From contig CAZFOY010000007.1 of assembly GCA_964520865.1 (NCBI GenBank), positions 21,338 through 85,337 of the forward strand: DNA of 64,000 nucleotides, read 5' to 3'. Below, piece by piece: positions 19,719-29,322 of this stretch; within the stretch, counting starts at the first letter, position 1, and each line of letters starts with the position of its first letter. The position numbers and the translations under genes were made by a program. The notes beneath the pieces are model-generated. The model was not told where the DNA came from. It worked only from the letters and a program-made list of their open reading frames with translations, and made no database searches. The stretch is from CAVQCT01 sp964520865 (GTDB taxonomy: Bacteria > Zixibacteria > MSB-5A5 > GN15 > FEB-12).

Positions 19719-20645
19719 ATGTTTAGAATAATTGGTGAAACACACATAGACTTTATCGGGCTTCGTAAGATCGCCTTCGTCCTGTCGGCGTGTCTTATCA
19801 TTCTCGGCCTGATCGGGTTCGTCATGATCTCCCTGGGGAAGGCGAATCTCGGCATTGATTTCGCAGGCGGAATCATGATCCAGGGATACTTCGATAAACC
19901 GGTCAAAATCGATGATCTCCGCAACGCCACCGTCACGGAGTTCCCGGATATCCAGATCACCCACCTGACCGACTTCGAGAAGCCGAACGCCTTCATTGTC
20001 AAGGTCAAGCAGCCCCAGTCCGAGCAGGAGTCCAAAGAAAAGCTGGCTGCGTTGAAAAGCGACATTACCGGCAAATTCGCCGGCAATGCTTTCACGATCG
20101 TGTCGGAGCACGTGATCGGTCCGGCGGTCGGAGAGACCTTGCGGCGGGATGCCCGCTGGGCGGTTCTGCTGTCGATGTTCGGTATTATCATTTACATCTG
20201 GATTCGATTCGATTTTCGAAGCGGGATCGCGGCTACAATCGCGACTTTCCACGACGTACTCGCGGTGTTAGGAATCTTCTTTATCTTCCGACTTGAATTC
20301 GACTCCCTGATCGTGACGGCACTGCTGACCCTTGCGGGATATTCTCTAACGGATACGGTCGTCGTGTACGACCGAATACGAGAGAATCTCAGGAAATTCC
20401 GATCCAAGGGTGAATTTGCCAACGCGGTCAACGTCTCGATCAACGAGATGTTGTCGCGAACGATCAATACTTCGATGACGGTGTTGATCGTGGTCGGCAT
20501 CCTCTTCCTGTTCGGCGGCGAGGTGCTTCATAATTTCGCCCTCGCGCTGTTCCTGGGAGTTATTGTAGGAACCTACAGCTCGGTGTTTGTGGCCAGCCCA
20601 ATTGTGGTTGAATGGGAAGCCCGCTCGCCGAAGCGCTTCAAATAG
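19719..20645 (+). CDS. secF: Protein translocase subunit SecF
   Basis: Partner of SecD, 308 aa, six transmembrane helices. Signatures include the LGIDFAGGIMIQGYF segment after helix 1 and SLTDTVVVYDRIREN in helix 4, the proton-relay region. A GAAAGGTGAGAG purine run serves as the ribosome-binding site. It ends 30 bases before a strong intrinsic terminator, so secD-secF form a closed operon. Confidence 0.97.
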   Translation: MFRIIGETHIDFIGLRKIAFVLSACLIILGLIGFVMISLGKANLGIDFAGGIMIQGYFDKPVKIDDLRNATVTEFPDIQITHLTDFEKPNAFIVKVKQPQSEQESKEKLAALKSDITGKFAGNAFTIVSEHVIGPAVGETLRRDARWAVLLSMFGIIIYIWIRFDFRSGIAATIATFHDVLAVLGIFFIFRLEFDSLIVTALLTLAGYSLTDTVVVYDRIRENLRKFRSKGEFANAVNVSINEMLSRTINTSMTVLIVVGILFLFGGEVLHNFALALFLGVIVGTYSSVFVASPIVVEWEARSPKRFK

Positions 20646-20675
20646 TCGTTTCTTACTCGATTCGACGAAAATCAG

Positions 20676-20705
20676 CCCGCCGGTCTGCACCGGCGGGTTT
20701 TTTTT
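20676..20705 (+). terminator. Rho-independent terminator after secF
   Basis: A perfect 8-bp stem (CCCGCCGG / CCGGCGGG) with a six-base loop (TCTGCA) is followed directly by eight T residues. Confidence 0.93.
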
Positions 20706-20770
20706 GCGCCCGATTGCGTTGGCAGTGACAACGGATGGCAACATCGCCTTAAACACTCCAATATATTTGC

Positions 20771-20798
20771 TTGACACACTATTCGGGGCCTCTATCTT
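20771..20798 (+). promoter_or_regulatory. sigma70-type promoter for the TonB-dependent receptor
   Basis: -35 TTGACA, 16-base spacer, -10 TATCTT, with a predicted start near 20805 and a leader of about 50 bases. No clear operator palindrome (Fur-like) was recognised. Confidence 0.55.
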
Positions 20799-20855
20799 TT
20801 GCACCGATATTACTTCACGACCGACCCTGTTCGAAGTTGGGAAGCGAGGCCGCCG

Positions 20856-22691
20856 ATGTTGACAGTTTTTCTGTCGCTGCTCGCTGTCGCGGTTGTCACC
20901 GACAGCACTTACAATACCAAAGAGAATCCGGTTGAGGTTGACCCGATCGTTGTCGTCGGTCAGCGCGAACCGGTCAGGTTGTCTAAGGCGGTCAATTCGG
21001 TGATTACGGTTCCTCCGCAGAAGATGGAGGATGCTTCCGAGGACAACGTTCTTTCCCTGTTCAACTACTCGAGCTCGTCGATCAGCATAACTTCGGTCAA
21101 CGGAGTCGGGTACGGATTAGGGACGTACGGTCAGGGACGGATACTCATCCGCGGGCTCGGGTTTACACCGAACCGCGGATCGCTGGTCCTGATCGACGGT
21201 CGTCCTGATATTGCCGGACTGTTCGGCCACCCGCTTCCGGATACCTACCAGCGGGCCGGACTTTATTCGGCTGAACTGGTCAAAGGCGGATCGTCCACGC
21301 TGTACGGCTCCAACGCCATTGCCGGCGTGCTGGATCTGCAGTCGTTCTACCGTCCCGATCTGGATAAGTACACGAATCTCGAATTGAAGGGCGGGTCTTA
21401 CAACACGTTCGACGGCGTGATACAACACTCTCAGAAGGTCGGGCAGGCGATTCTTGCGGGATGGTACGAATACCTGAGATCGGACAATCAGCGTGATTAC
21501 GAGGCATACTTCAACCGTTCCGGCGGGTTCAGAGCACAACTTCAACAATGGAAGGGCATGAATCTGTTGCTGAGCGGTAAGGTCACGTCGTTCGATTTCG
21601 GCGATGCCGGTCCGGTGTACGCACCGATGCCTTCGACCGGAAAGATCCTTCGCACCGGTGTGACCGCAGGTGCGGATCGAAGAACCGATGCGTACGCGCT
21701 TTCAGCAAGACTATACAACAGCTACGGCCATCATACGTTTTCAGACGGCTTTCATTCGGTCGATCGGAACAATGGGATTGATCTATTCGGCCGACTCAAT
21801 CATGTCGGTTCGAAACATCTGTCACTGTCTGGCGGACTTTCTTTTGACCAGTTGGGCGGGAATGCGTACGACGGAACGCCGTTCACGCGGCCGGGGAATT
21901 TCGATGAAAACGAGTTCGCCGCTCATGCCCAAACCGAGTTCAGCTACAAAGCTCTCAGCAGCCTGATCCTCGGCGGTCGATACATTCATCACGATCGCTA
22001 CGGATCGCATTTTGTGTATCAGGCCGGGTTGGTCGTAACGCCGCCGTCGATCGGTTCGTTCAAATTCTCGATCGGCACCGCCTACCGAAATCCCACGATC
22101 AACGAGTCGCAGCTTTTCATGATCTCCAACCCGGACTCACTCAAACCGGAAGAGGGGACATTCTACGAGGTCGGCTACTTCAAGAAGCTTAACGCCAGTC
22201 TCTCGGTGGAGACGGCCGTTTTCTGGCGTGAGGGCAAGAACCTTATTCTGACCATGCCCAACCCTTCCCCGCCGCCGTTCGTTACCTTCCAGAACAGCGG
22301 GACTTATAAGCACTCCGGGATTGAGGCGACAGTGCGTTTTTCTCAGGGCAGATTCAGTTTGAATCCGTCTTATACGCATCTGAATCAGGATAGCTACAAC
22401 GAGTCTGTCCCGACTGACAAGTTCGTTGTCGACGGCGGTTTCACCGCTCGCCGATTTCGGGCCGGAATCGAAACGGTGGCAGCATTAAACACGAGATCCG
22501 ACTCGGCCGGGGTACCGGTTGTCCTGAAGGACTATGTCCTGGTGAATCTTGACCAGGTCTTTCATATCACGCCTAATCTTGATTTTTCCTTGAAGGTCAA
22601 TAACCTATTTGACCAGAAGTACCAGATAGTCTCCGGATATCCGATGCCCGGAGTCACGTTCCGTGGCGGACTCGCCATCAGGATGTTCTGA
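20856..22691 (+). CDS. TonB-dependent outer-membrane receptor
   Basis: Outer-membrane beta-barrel gated by TonB, 611 aa. The ATG preceded by GCGAGG is chosen over an upstream TTG; it gives a short signal peptide (MLTVFLSLLAVAVV). The mature N-terminus carries a TonB-box-like segment (DPIVVVGQREP). It is followed by a plug domain with ILIRGLGFTPNRGSLVLIDG and VKGGSSTLYGSNAIAGVLDL at about residues 100-170, then repeated amphipathic strands. The C-terminus FRGGLAIRMF ends in an aromatic residue, as barrels do. Substrate (siderophore, vitamin, sugar) is not evident, and no transport genes flank it. Confidence 0.93.
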   Translation: MLTVFLSLLAVAVVTDSTYNTKENPVEVDPIVVVGQREPVRLSKAVNSVITVPPQKMEDASEDNVLSLFNYSSSSISITSVNGVGYGLGTYGQGRILIRGLGFTPNRGSLVLIDGRPDIAGLFGHPLPDTYQRAGLYSAELVKGGSSTLYGSNAIAGVLDLQSFYRPDLDKYTNLELKGGSYNTFDGVIQHSQKVGQAILAGWYEYLRSDNQRDYEAYFNRSGGFRAQLQQWKGMNLLLSGKVTSFDFGDAGPVYAPMPSTGKILRTGVTAGADRRTDAYALSARLYNSYGHHTFSDGFHSVDRNNGIDLFGRLNHVGSKHLSLSGGLSFDQLGGNAYDGTPFTRPGNFDENEFAAHAQTEFSYKALSSLILGGRYIHHDRYGSHFVYQAGLVVTPPSIGSFKFSIGTAYRNPTINESQLFMISNPDSLKPEEGTFYEVGYFKKLNASLSVETAVFWREGKNLILTMPNPSPPPFVTFQNSGTYKHSGIEATVRFSQGRFSLNPSYTHLNQDSYNESVPTDKFVVDGGFTARRFRAGIETVAALNTRSDSAGVPVVLKDYVLVNLDQVFHITPNLDFSLKVNNLFDQKYQIVSGYPMPGVTFRGGLAIRMF

Positions 22692-22763
22692 CGGCGTGTC
22701 ATTTGCCTTACATCCGAACTGACAGATAATTTTTCAACGAAAAGCAGAGTCTGACTGTATATT

Positions 22764-23513
22764 ATGTATATGCAGTGGGTATACTCAAAATCGGCTATTT
22801 TGGCCCTGGTTGTTACTCTGGCGGCAAGCTCGGCTTCTTTTTCCCAGGGACGGGAACAGATTCCGAAGCTCATGCAAATGAACCAGTTACGAAGCGCGCC
22901 AACAGCCAACCCTGACCCCTCCGCGATCAAAGTGGCCCGTCTTCACTATTCGGGCGGTGGCGACTGGTACTGGGGAAGTTCCTCAGTGCCAAATTTTCTG
23001 AAATTCATCTCTGAGAATTCCCCGTTCCCGGTCGACACGATCGAGCACGAAATCAAGATTACCGATCCGGATCTGTTCAAATATCCGTTCCTATTCGCTA
23101 CCGGTCACGGAATTATCAGTTTCAACTCAGATGAGCAGGAAAGACTGCGCCAGTATCTGGCCAATGGCGGATTTCTCTTTGTCAACGACTCGTACGGTAT
23201 GAAAGAGACGTTCCCGAAGGAACTGGCCAAGCTGTTTCCCGACCGCAAGATCGTGGAATTGCCTTACGACCACCCGATCTACCACTGTTTTTATGATTTC
23301 CCGAACGGACCGCCGAAAATTCACGAGCACGACGGTCTGCCGCCTCGGGCGTATTCAATCATTGTTAACGGGCGGGTTGTGGTCTATTTTCTGATTGAGT
23401 CCGATATTGGAGATGGATGGGAAGATCCCCAGGTTCATCACGATCCGGAAGTGAAACGTCAGGAAGCTCTGAGGATGGGGTTAAACCTTTTGACTTACGC
23501 GTTGTTATATTAG
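22764..23513 (+). CDS. DUF4159 domain protein, secreted
   Basis: 249-aa protein with a signal peptide (AILALVVTLAASSASFSQ) and a DUF4159 domain. The domain shows KVARLHYSGGGDWYWG near residue 55, the LFATGHGIISFNSDE region with an N-terminally conserved hydrophobic strand, GGFLFVNDSYG, and the LPYDHPIYHCFYDF segment. The fold resembles a glutamine-amidotransferase-like Rossmann domain; no catalytic triad was identified. Two ATGs lie at the start (22764 and 22770) and no ribosome-binding site is evident. DUF4159 genes commonly sit near DUF4175-type genes, as here. Function unknown. Confidence 0.85.
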   Translation: MYMQWVYSKSAILALVVTLAASSASFSQGREQIPKLMQMNQLRSAPTANPDPSAIKVARLHYSGGGDWYWGSSSVPNFLKFISENSPFPVDTIEHEIKITDPDLFKYPFLFATGHGIISFNSDEQERLRQYLANGGFLFVNDSYGMKETFPKELAKLFPDRKIVELPYDHPIYHCFYDFPNGPPKIHEHDGLPPRAYSIIVNGRVVVYFLIESDIGDGWEDPQVHHDPEVKRQEALRMGLNLLTYALLY

Positions 23514-23607
23514 CAGACGTATTACTTACCAGAATTTTACTCTGTTTTGAAATAGATATCCGGGTTACAATCGGCTAACCGAGACAAGTAATTGCGAGGT
23601 GACCTTC

Positions 23608-26600
23608 ATGAGAGAGATAACTAACAGCCGCAAACTCATACAGATTCTTCAGCAGACTTTGCTGAAACAGAGACTGGTGTTGTCGGCCGCCGGTTTGCTG
23701 CTCACGCTGACCGTGGTGTTGGCCGCCTGGATTATTCTCTCACTGCTTGCCAACGTTGTAATCCTCCCGGTCGCCGTGAAGGTCAGCCTGCTTATTCTCA
23801 GTGGACTGGTCACGCTCTATTTCTTCGGCCGCCACGCTATAGGAAGGTTCTTCTCGGGGACGGTCGATGATGTCGCCGTGGATCTCGAAACCAGGAACCC
23901 GGCTCTCAAGGGACGGCTGATAGCGGCGATTCAGTTTTCCCGCACTGCTAAGACACCCGGATATTCTTCTGAATTGATAGATATGACCGAAAAGCAGGCC
24001 CTCAAAGAGGCTGGCGGAATCAATTTCAACGAATCAGTCCGATTCTATCCGGTGCTGAGAACCGGACGGCTCCTCGGTGGGTGTGTGGTGGTTGCGGTGG
24101 CATTGCTTCTACTGGTCCCGGGGCTGTTCACGTACTCGTACGAAGTCTACTCTAATCCGACTTCGGTTATCGCCCCGCCGCTCGGATACAAATTGGTTGC
24201 CAACCCCGGATCGACCGAATGGATCAAATATCGTGACATTCCGATCGGTGCCTCGATCTTCGGCGATCATCTTCCGGACAAAGCTTCGGTCTCCTACCGG
24301 ATGGCGGGAGGAAGCTGGCAGAAAGCTGAAATCGACCTTCGCAAGCAGCACAAATTCGAGCTTGCCGGCGGCGACTCGGTCGCCTTCGCCATAACCCTTC
24401 GTCAGGTCAACAAATCATTTGATTACTATGTCGAAGCTGGTCGCGAGAAGACGGAGATTCAGAAAGTCGATGTGGTCGATCGGCCCCGGGTACAGGGAAT
24501 CAAGCTGTCCGTGTTCTACCCGGATTACACCGGCCTTCAGCCGACCGTTGTTGACGAAAACAACGGATCGTTCTCGGCCGTGGTAGGCAGCCGCGTCAAC
24601 ATGAAGATTACGACCAACCTGCCGATCACACAGGCGGAACTGGTCTTTGATGACTCCAGCCGTACGCCGATGAAGGTGCTGAACAAAGAGGCTGAGATCG
24701 CGATGGTGGTCGACAAGTCCCGTTCCTACCATATCCGACTCACCGATCGGATGGGTGAAAACAACCCCGACCCGATCGAATACTACGTAACGGCGGTCCC
24801 GGATGACTATCCGTCGATCGATGTTGTCCGGCCCGGGTTCGACGTCAACCTCACCGATGACATGACGCTGCCGTTGAAGGTGCACATCTTCGACGACTAC
24901 GGTTTCTCGTCACTCGTAATGAAGTACCGGGTTGTCTCGCAGGGGAGACCGTCGGAAGAAAACGTCGCGGTCCTGCATTATCCCGACAAAATCAAGACCG
25001 AAGGCGAAGTTGAGTTCAATTGGGATATGGACAAGCTGAACATGTATCCCGGCGACTACGTCACCTATTATTTCGAAGTGGCCGACAATGACCGCATTTC
25101 CGGACCGAAGATTACCAAGTCTCACCAGTTCATGGCCCGCCTGCCTTCCCTCGACGAGATCGTGGCGCAGACCCAGAGCGAAGGGAACAAGCGTATCATC
25201 AAGACGGAGGATATGCTTCGTGCGAGTAAAGAGCTGTCCAAACGGCTGAACGACGTTAGCCGCAAGCTTCAGGCTCAGGGGACGACACCTCAACCGCAGG
25301 AGAATTGGGAGCAGCAGAAAGAACTTCAGTCGATTGTCGACAAGAACGCGCAGTTGCTGGACCAGATAGACAAGAGTTCCCAGGAGATGAACAAGTCGGT
25401 CGACAAGATGAATCAGCAGGCCCTGATGAGCCAGGATATCCTCGACAAGCTGGCCGAGATTCAGAAGCTGTTCGAGGAAGTTGCTACGCCGGAGATGAAG
25501 GAAGCTCAGAAGAAGCTGGCCGAAGCGATGAAGAAGATGAATCCGAAGGATCTGCAGGACGCCATCAAGAACTTCCAGCTGTCCCAGCAGGAGTTGGTCG
25601 ATCGTCTCGATCGCACGCTGGCGCTGCTCAAGAAGATGCAGCTTCAACAGCAGATGGAGGCGATGGTTCGGCAGATCGAACAACTGGCCAAGCGCCAGGA
25701 GCAGATGAATCAGACGACCGACAGCAGTGCCAAGTCCGCTCTGCCTAACCTCTCCGAACAGGAAAGCAAGCTGCAGTCCAAGCTCGAAGATCTCAAGAAG
25801 CAGGTGAGCGATCTTGACAAGACGGCGCAGGACGCGAAGATGGACCAATCGCCGGAGTACAACAAATTCAAGGAAGCGCTCGAAAAGACTGACGCTAATC
25901 AGGACATGCAGCAGATGTCTCAGTCGTTGTCGCAAAGTCAGAAGTCGCAGGCCTCCAAGCAGGGGAAGAACGCCCACACGAAGATCATGTCGATGCTCGA
26001 TACTATGCAGCAGCAGTTGTTGGCGATGAAGTCAGATGAGGACGACGCCGCCAAGAAACAGATGAGAATGGCCCTCGATGACTCCAACTATCTTTCGCGG
26101 AGTCAGGAGGATATGTACAATCAAGCGGCGGCCGTGAACGCTCAATCGATGCTGCTGCACGACTTTGCCAAGAACCAGCTCAACCTGACCACGGCCTGCC
26201 AGGGTCTGAAGGCGAGGATCGATGAACTGGGCAAGATGTCGCCGTTCCTTGCATCGGAGTTGAGCCAGATCGTGACCTCCGCAACCGATAAGATGGATCT
26301 TGCGACCAAGGCGTTCGACGCCAACCAGGCCTCCGCGGCACTGCGCAACCAGCGTGACGCGATGGTCGGCCTGAACGAAGCTTCGGTCCGCCTTATGGAG
26401 TCGCTCGAGCAGCAGAGTCAATGCGACAAAGGCGGGAGCTGCGATAAGAACACCTCCAATCTGCAGTCCCTGTGTGAACGTCAGAATAATCTCAATCAGA
26501 AGACCCAGAGCGAGTGCAATAAGCCGGGTCAGAATCCCAAGATGGGTGAAGGAGACGCTGAGCGGCAAAATCTGCAGCGTCTGGCCGGCGAGCAGGGGGC

Positions 26601-27039
26601 GATTCGTAAATCGCTTGAAGAGCTGAACAAAGAGTTCGGCGGATCACGACAGATTCTCGGCCGACTCGATGATATCGCAAAAGAGATGAAAGAGATCCAG
26701 GAAGCAATGGCCAACGGTGAGGTCGGTCAGGATGTTCTGAACAGACAGATCAAAGTCTATTCGAGAATGCTCGAAGCTACCCGGTCGCTTTATCGAAAAG
26801 ACTTCTCGCAGCAACGTCAGGCCACTACGGCGACCAGCGATGCGTTCGTTCTGCCGCCGGAGTTGAGCCCGGATGTGATGAATGACCGCTCGAGTCTCGA
26901 AGACCGTCTTCGCCAGTATCTGGGGGACAGTTATCCGCCACAGTACGAAGAGCAGATTAAGGCTTACTTCAAGGCTCTTCTGCAAGCGAGCGGCAGTGCG
27001 ACTCAGGGACAGGACAACAATACAACACCTTCGGAATAG
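23608..27039 (+). CDS. DUF4175 family protein with long coiled coil
   Basis: Very large membrane-anchored protein, 1143 aa, from the ATG with GAGGTG upstream. Two transmembrane helices lie near the N-terminus (residues about 20-75) and a third at about 150. They are followed by an extracytoplasmic beta-rich region (about 200-500) with Ig-like character, then a Lys/Gln/Met-rich coiled coil from about 510 to 830 and a second helical region to the end. A Cys pair (QCDKGGSCDK) and a CERQNN stretch at about 930-970 are unusual for the otherwise Cys-poor protein. Family function is unknown; a scaffold role in the envelope is inferred. It lies between DUF4159 and a TPR gene. Confidence 0.85.
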   Translation: MREITNSRKLIQILQQTLLKQRLVLSAAGLLLTLTVVLAAWIILSLLANVVILPVAVKVSLLILSGLVTLYFFGRHAIGRFFSGTVDDVAVDLETRNPALKGRLIAAIQFSRTAKTPGYSSELIDMTEKQALKEAGGINFNESVRFYPVLRTGRLLGGCVVVAVALLLLVPGLFTYSYEVYSNPTSVIAPPLGYKLVANPGSTEWIKYRDIPIGASIFGDHLPDKASVSYRMAGGSWQKAEIDLRKQHKFELAGGDSVAFAITLRQVNKSFDYYVEAGREKTEIQKVDVVDRPRVQGIKLSVFYPDYTGLQPTVVDENNGSFSAVVGSRVNMKITTNLPITQAELVFDDSSRTPMKVLNKEAEIAMVVDKSRSYHIRLTDRMGENNPDPIEYYVTAVPDDYPSIDVVRPGFDVNLTDDMTLPLKVHIFDDYGFSSLVMKYRVVSQGRPSEENVAVLHYPDKIKTEGEVEFNWDMDKLNMYPGDYVTYYFEVADNDRISGPKITKSHQFMARLPSLDEIVAQTQSEGNKRIIKTEDMLRASKELSKRLNDVSRKLQAQGTTPQPQENWEQQKELQSIVDKNAQLLDQIDKSSQEMNKSVDKMNQQALMSQDILDKLAEIQKLFEEVATPEMKEAQKKLAEAMKKMNPKDLQDAIKNFQLSQQELVDRLDRTLALLKKMQLQQQMEAMVRQIEQLAKRQEQMNQTTDSSAKSALPNLSEQESKLQSKLEDLKKQVSDLDKTAQDAKMDQSPEYNKFKEALEKTDANQDMQQMSQSLSQSQKSQASKQGKNAHTKIMSMLDTMQQQLLAMKSDEDDAAKKQMRMALDDSNYLSRSQEDMYNQAAAVNAQSMLLHDFAKNQLNLTTACQGLKARIDELGKMSPFLASELSQIVTSATDKMDLATKAFDANQASAALRNQRDAMVGLNEASVRLMESLEQQSQCDKGGSCDKNTSNLQSLCERQNNLNQKTQSECNKPGQNPKMGEGDAERQNLQRLAGEQGAIRKSLEELNKEFGGSRQILGRLDDIAKEMKEIQEAMANGEVGQDVLNRQIKVYSRMLEATRSLYRKDFSQQRQATTATSDAFVLPPELSPDVMNDRSSLEDRLRQYLGDSYPPQYEEQIKAYFKALLQASGSATQGQDNNTTPSE

Positions 27040-27045
27040 TCTCAC

Positions 27046-28902
27046 ATGAAGTTGCTTCGCCGTTTATTCTTGATTGGTTTTGTTCTCTCCGTTTGCACCG
27101 GTTATTCGTTCGCAGGGATAACCGAACAGCCTCAGCCGGACACCGCCGCCGGTGAGCAGCTCAGCCCTGATCAGGCGAGGCAGCAGTTCCAGCAAAAGAT
27201 CAATTTCTGTAGACAGCTGATGAATCAGGGGAATTTTGAGGGGGCGTCGGCCCTGCTTGAAACCATCTACGCAGAGCAGCCCACCAACTCTCTGGTGATA
27301 AACATGCTGATGCAGTGCTACGAATCGCTGCAGTATTATCCCAAAGCAGAGGACATGATCAAGCGTCAGCTCGCCCTTTTCCCCGGCAACGTGAACTTCC
27401 AGGTAACCTACGCCGAACTTCTCGCCAAGCAGGGGAAGAAAGACGAAGCTGCAAAGGTCTACGATTCGGTGGTTACTTCGATCGGTTCAAAGAACGTCGT
27501 GCGCATACAGGGCGTCCTTCAGAGTATGATCGCCAACGACATGGATAGCATAGCTTTCAACACGATAGATTTGCTGAGAAAAGAGACCGGCATCAAAACG
27601 CTGTACGCTATTCAAAAGGGAGCCATTCTGGAGAAACGGAAGCAATATACCGCTGCGGCCGAAGAATACTATCCGCTGCTGAAAGACAGTACTTTCATCG
27701 GGACCAGCGCCGAGCAGCGGCTTGCCGATCTGTTGAATTTTGAGGAGTCGGCTCCGGACGCCGAGAAGGTTCTGCTCAAAGAGAAGGATCTTTATACCAA
27801 CCTCAACGCGCTCAAGATCCTGTCGAATCACTATCTGACTGCGCACCAATACGACCGGGCATACCAATTTACCGTAGGTCTGGATTCGATCGAAGGATTC
27901 AAAGGCGGAGCGCCGCTAAGATACATGCGCAGCTGCGCCGATCTGAAATTGTATGCCGAGGCGGCCAAAATGGGTCAGTATATGATTCGGAACTACCACA
28001 ACAGCCCGCTGGTGTTTGAAGCCTACTTCACCTATGCCGATATGCTCCGGCACCTCGGGAGTTACGACCGGGCGATTTCGGTCTATGATACCGTTTACAA
28101 TACCTCGATCCAGAAGCGCGACCAGGCGGAAGCTTTGTATCAGATCGGCTCGGTCTTCCTGAACGACCTCTACCGGTATGATAGCGCGCTCGTGTACTTC
28201 GATTCCGTCAGCCGTCAGTTCCCCAAAACTATCGCTCAGCTCAAATCGAGTCTCGGATCGGGCTACAGCTATTTGAGAATGGGGAAATTGAAAGAAGCTC
28301 AGGGTACCTTCAGCAACCTGTTGGATCTTCGCCTGAACGATGATATCAAGGAAGAAGTCACCTATGACCTTGGTCTGATCGCCTTTTTCGAGAAGCAGAC
28401 CGATACGGCCCAGGCAATCTTCAAGAAGCTGATCGTGGATTACCCGCGCGGGTTCTACGTCAATGATGCGCTTCAGTTGTTAACGATGTTCGATGAGGCG
28501 GAAGGTAATCAGGAGGCACTCTACGATTACTCCAATGCTCTGCTGTTCGAGCAGCGCAGGATGTTCGATTCCACCATTGCCAAGCTCAACATGATCACGG
28601 TCGGCGAAAGCACGCCGCTGGCCGATGTGGCCTTCTTCAAGCTGGCAAAGATCTATCTCTCTCAGGCGGACTCGGTCAAGGCGATAGCGAGCATCGACAG
28701 TTTGAAGGAGCGGTTCCCCGATTCGTATTACTTGCCTTATGGTCTGAAGTTGAAAGCCGATATGCTGCTGACGGAAAAGGGAAATGAAGCAGAGGCACGG
28801 GATATTTACCGACGGCTGCTCGAAAAATATCCTGAGTACCCCTTCACAGCGGATGTACGGAAGATCATGAGGAGGCTCGACGCTCCCCCGGGTTCCGCTT
28901 AA
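27046..28902 (+). CDS. TPR-repeat protein, secreted
   Basis: 618-aa protein with a signal peptide (LFLIGFVLSVCTGYSFAG) and tetratricopeptide-like helical pairs through most of its length, for example the segments starting NQGNFEGASALLETIYAE, QYYPKAEDMIKRQLAL and GSYDRAISVYDTVYN. Such arrays bind protein partners. It starts six bases after the DUF4175 stop, so the two are probably made together and may act as one envelope complex. Cys17 of the signal region is not in a convincing lipobox. The 3' end overlaps a convergent small gene by four bases. Confidence 0.85.
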   Translation: MKLLRRLFLIGFVLSVCTGYSFAGITEQPQPDTAAGEQLSPDQARQQFQQKINFCRQLMNQGNFEGASALLETIYAEQPTNSLVINMLMQCYESLQYYPKAEDMIKRQLALFPGNVNFQVTYAELLAKQGKKDEAAKVYDSVVTSIGSKNVVRIQGVLQSMIANDMDSIAFNTIDLLRKETGIKTLYAIQKGAILEKRKQYTAAAEEYYPLLKDSTFIGTSAEQRLADLLNFEESAPDAEKVLLKEKDLYTNLNALKILSNHYLTAHQYDRAYQFTVGLDSIEGFKGGAPLRYMRSCADLKLYAEAAKMGQYMIRNYHNSPLVFEAYFTYADMLRHLGSYDRAISVYDTVYNTSIQKRDQAEALYQIGSVFLNDLYRYDSALVYFDSVSRQFPKTIAQLKSSLGSGYSYLRMGKLKEAQGTFSNLLDLRLNDDIKEEVTYDLGLIAFFEKQTDTAQAIFKKLIVDYPRGFYVNDALQLLTMFDEAEGNQEALYDYSNALLFEQRRMFDSTIAKLNMITVGESTPLADVAFFKLAKIYLSQADSVKAIASIDSLKERFPDSYYLPYGLKLKADMLLTEKGNEAEARDIYRRLLEKYPEYPFTADVRKIMRRLDAPPGSA

Positions 28903-29147
28903 TAGTCCTTCAGTTTTTCTCGACCCGCCTGAAGCATTTTGACCTGTTGCTCCAGGTGGAAAATTCTCTCCTCGTAATGCTCTTTCTTATGCTGCTTCAT
29001 CTTGGAGGTAGTCCTGAACAGGAGTGCCAGCGAGAGGAGCATGAAGAGCACGGAATTGACCTGACGGAAAATCTCCCCCATATTCAGCAGGGAGTCGACG
29101 AAAGCCAGAATTCCCAGGACGAACAAAATCGCACACCAAATAAACAT
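28899..29147 (-). CDS. Small membrane protein with C-terminal coiled coil
   Basis: 82-aa protein of unknown function. Two hydrophobic helices (FIWCAILFVLGILAFVDSLL and VNSVLFMLLSLALLF) are followed by a basic segment and a heptad-like helix (EERIFHLEQQVKMLQAGREKL). The ATG is preferred over a GTG three codons upstream, with AAGGG nearby. The topology and regular heptads make it a credible gene. It is convergent with the TPR gene and divergent from the DUF2723 gene. Confidence 0.6.
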   Translation of the reverse strand: MFIWCAILFVLGILAFVDSLLNMGEIFRQVNSVLFMLLSLALLFRTTSKMKQHKKEHYEERIFHLEQQVKMLQAGREKLKDY

Positions 29148-29257
29148 AACGGACACCCTTCTGTTGGTTCGGTCGCTCGACCGATTGGCCTGCTTTTTAA
29201 GCTATTGGCAACTATGAATCTTGGGTCGTTTTTTCTCTTTCGGTTTCCCAAAAAAAG

Positions 29258-29286
29258 TGATACTATATGCCGTTAATCGGTATAAT
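29258..29286 (+). promoter_or_regulatory. Possible promoter before the DUF2723 gene
   Basis: A consensus -10 TATAAT lies about 37 bases upstream of the ATG at 29323, but the hexamer 17 bases before it (TGATAC) is a poor -35. The divergent gap of 175 bases is otherwise A/T-rich, with a run of seven A. Confidence 0.35.
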
Positions 29287-29322
29287 TCATATCTGTCTTT
29301 AGCCAAGGAGTTAGCCCCGTAG

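Noticed and set aside
24910..25977. Leu/His-rich open frame of 355 codons on the minus strand within the DUF4175 gene
   Set aside because: It is the complement of a Gln/Lys/Glu-rich coiled-coil coding region, which automatically yields Leu-rich frames. It has no ribosome-binding site, and the plus-strand frame is clearly coding.
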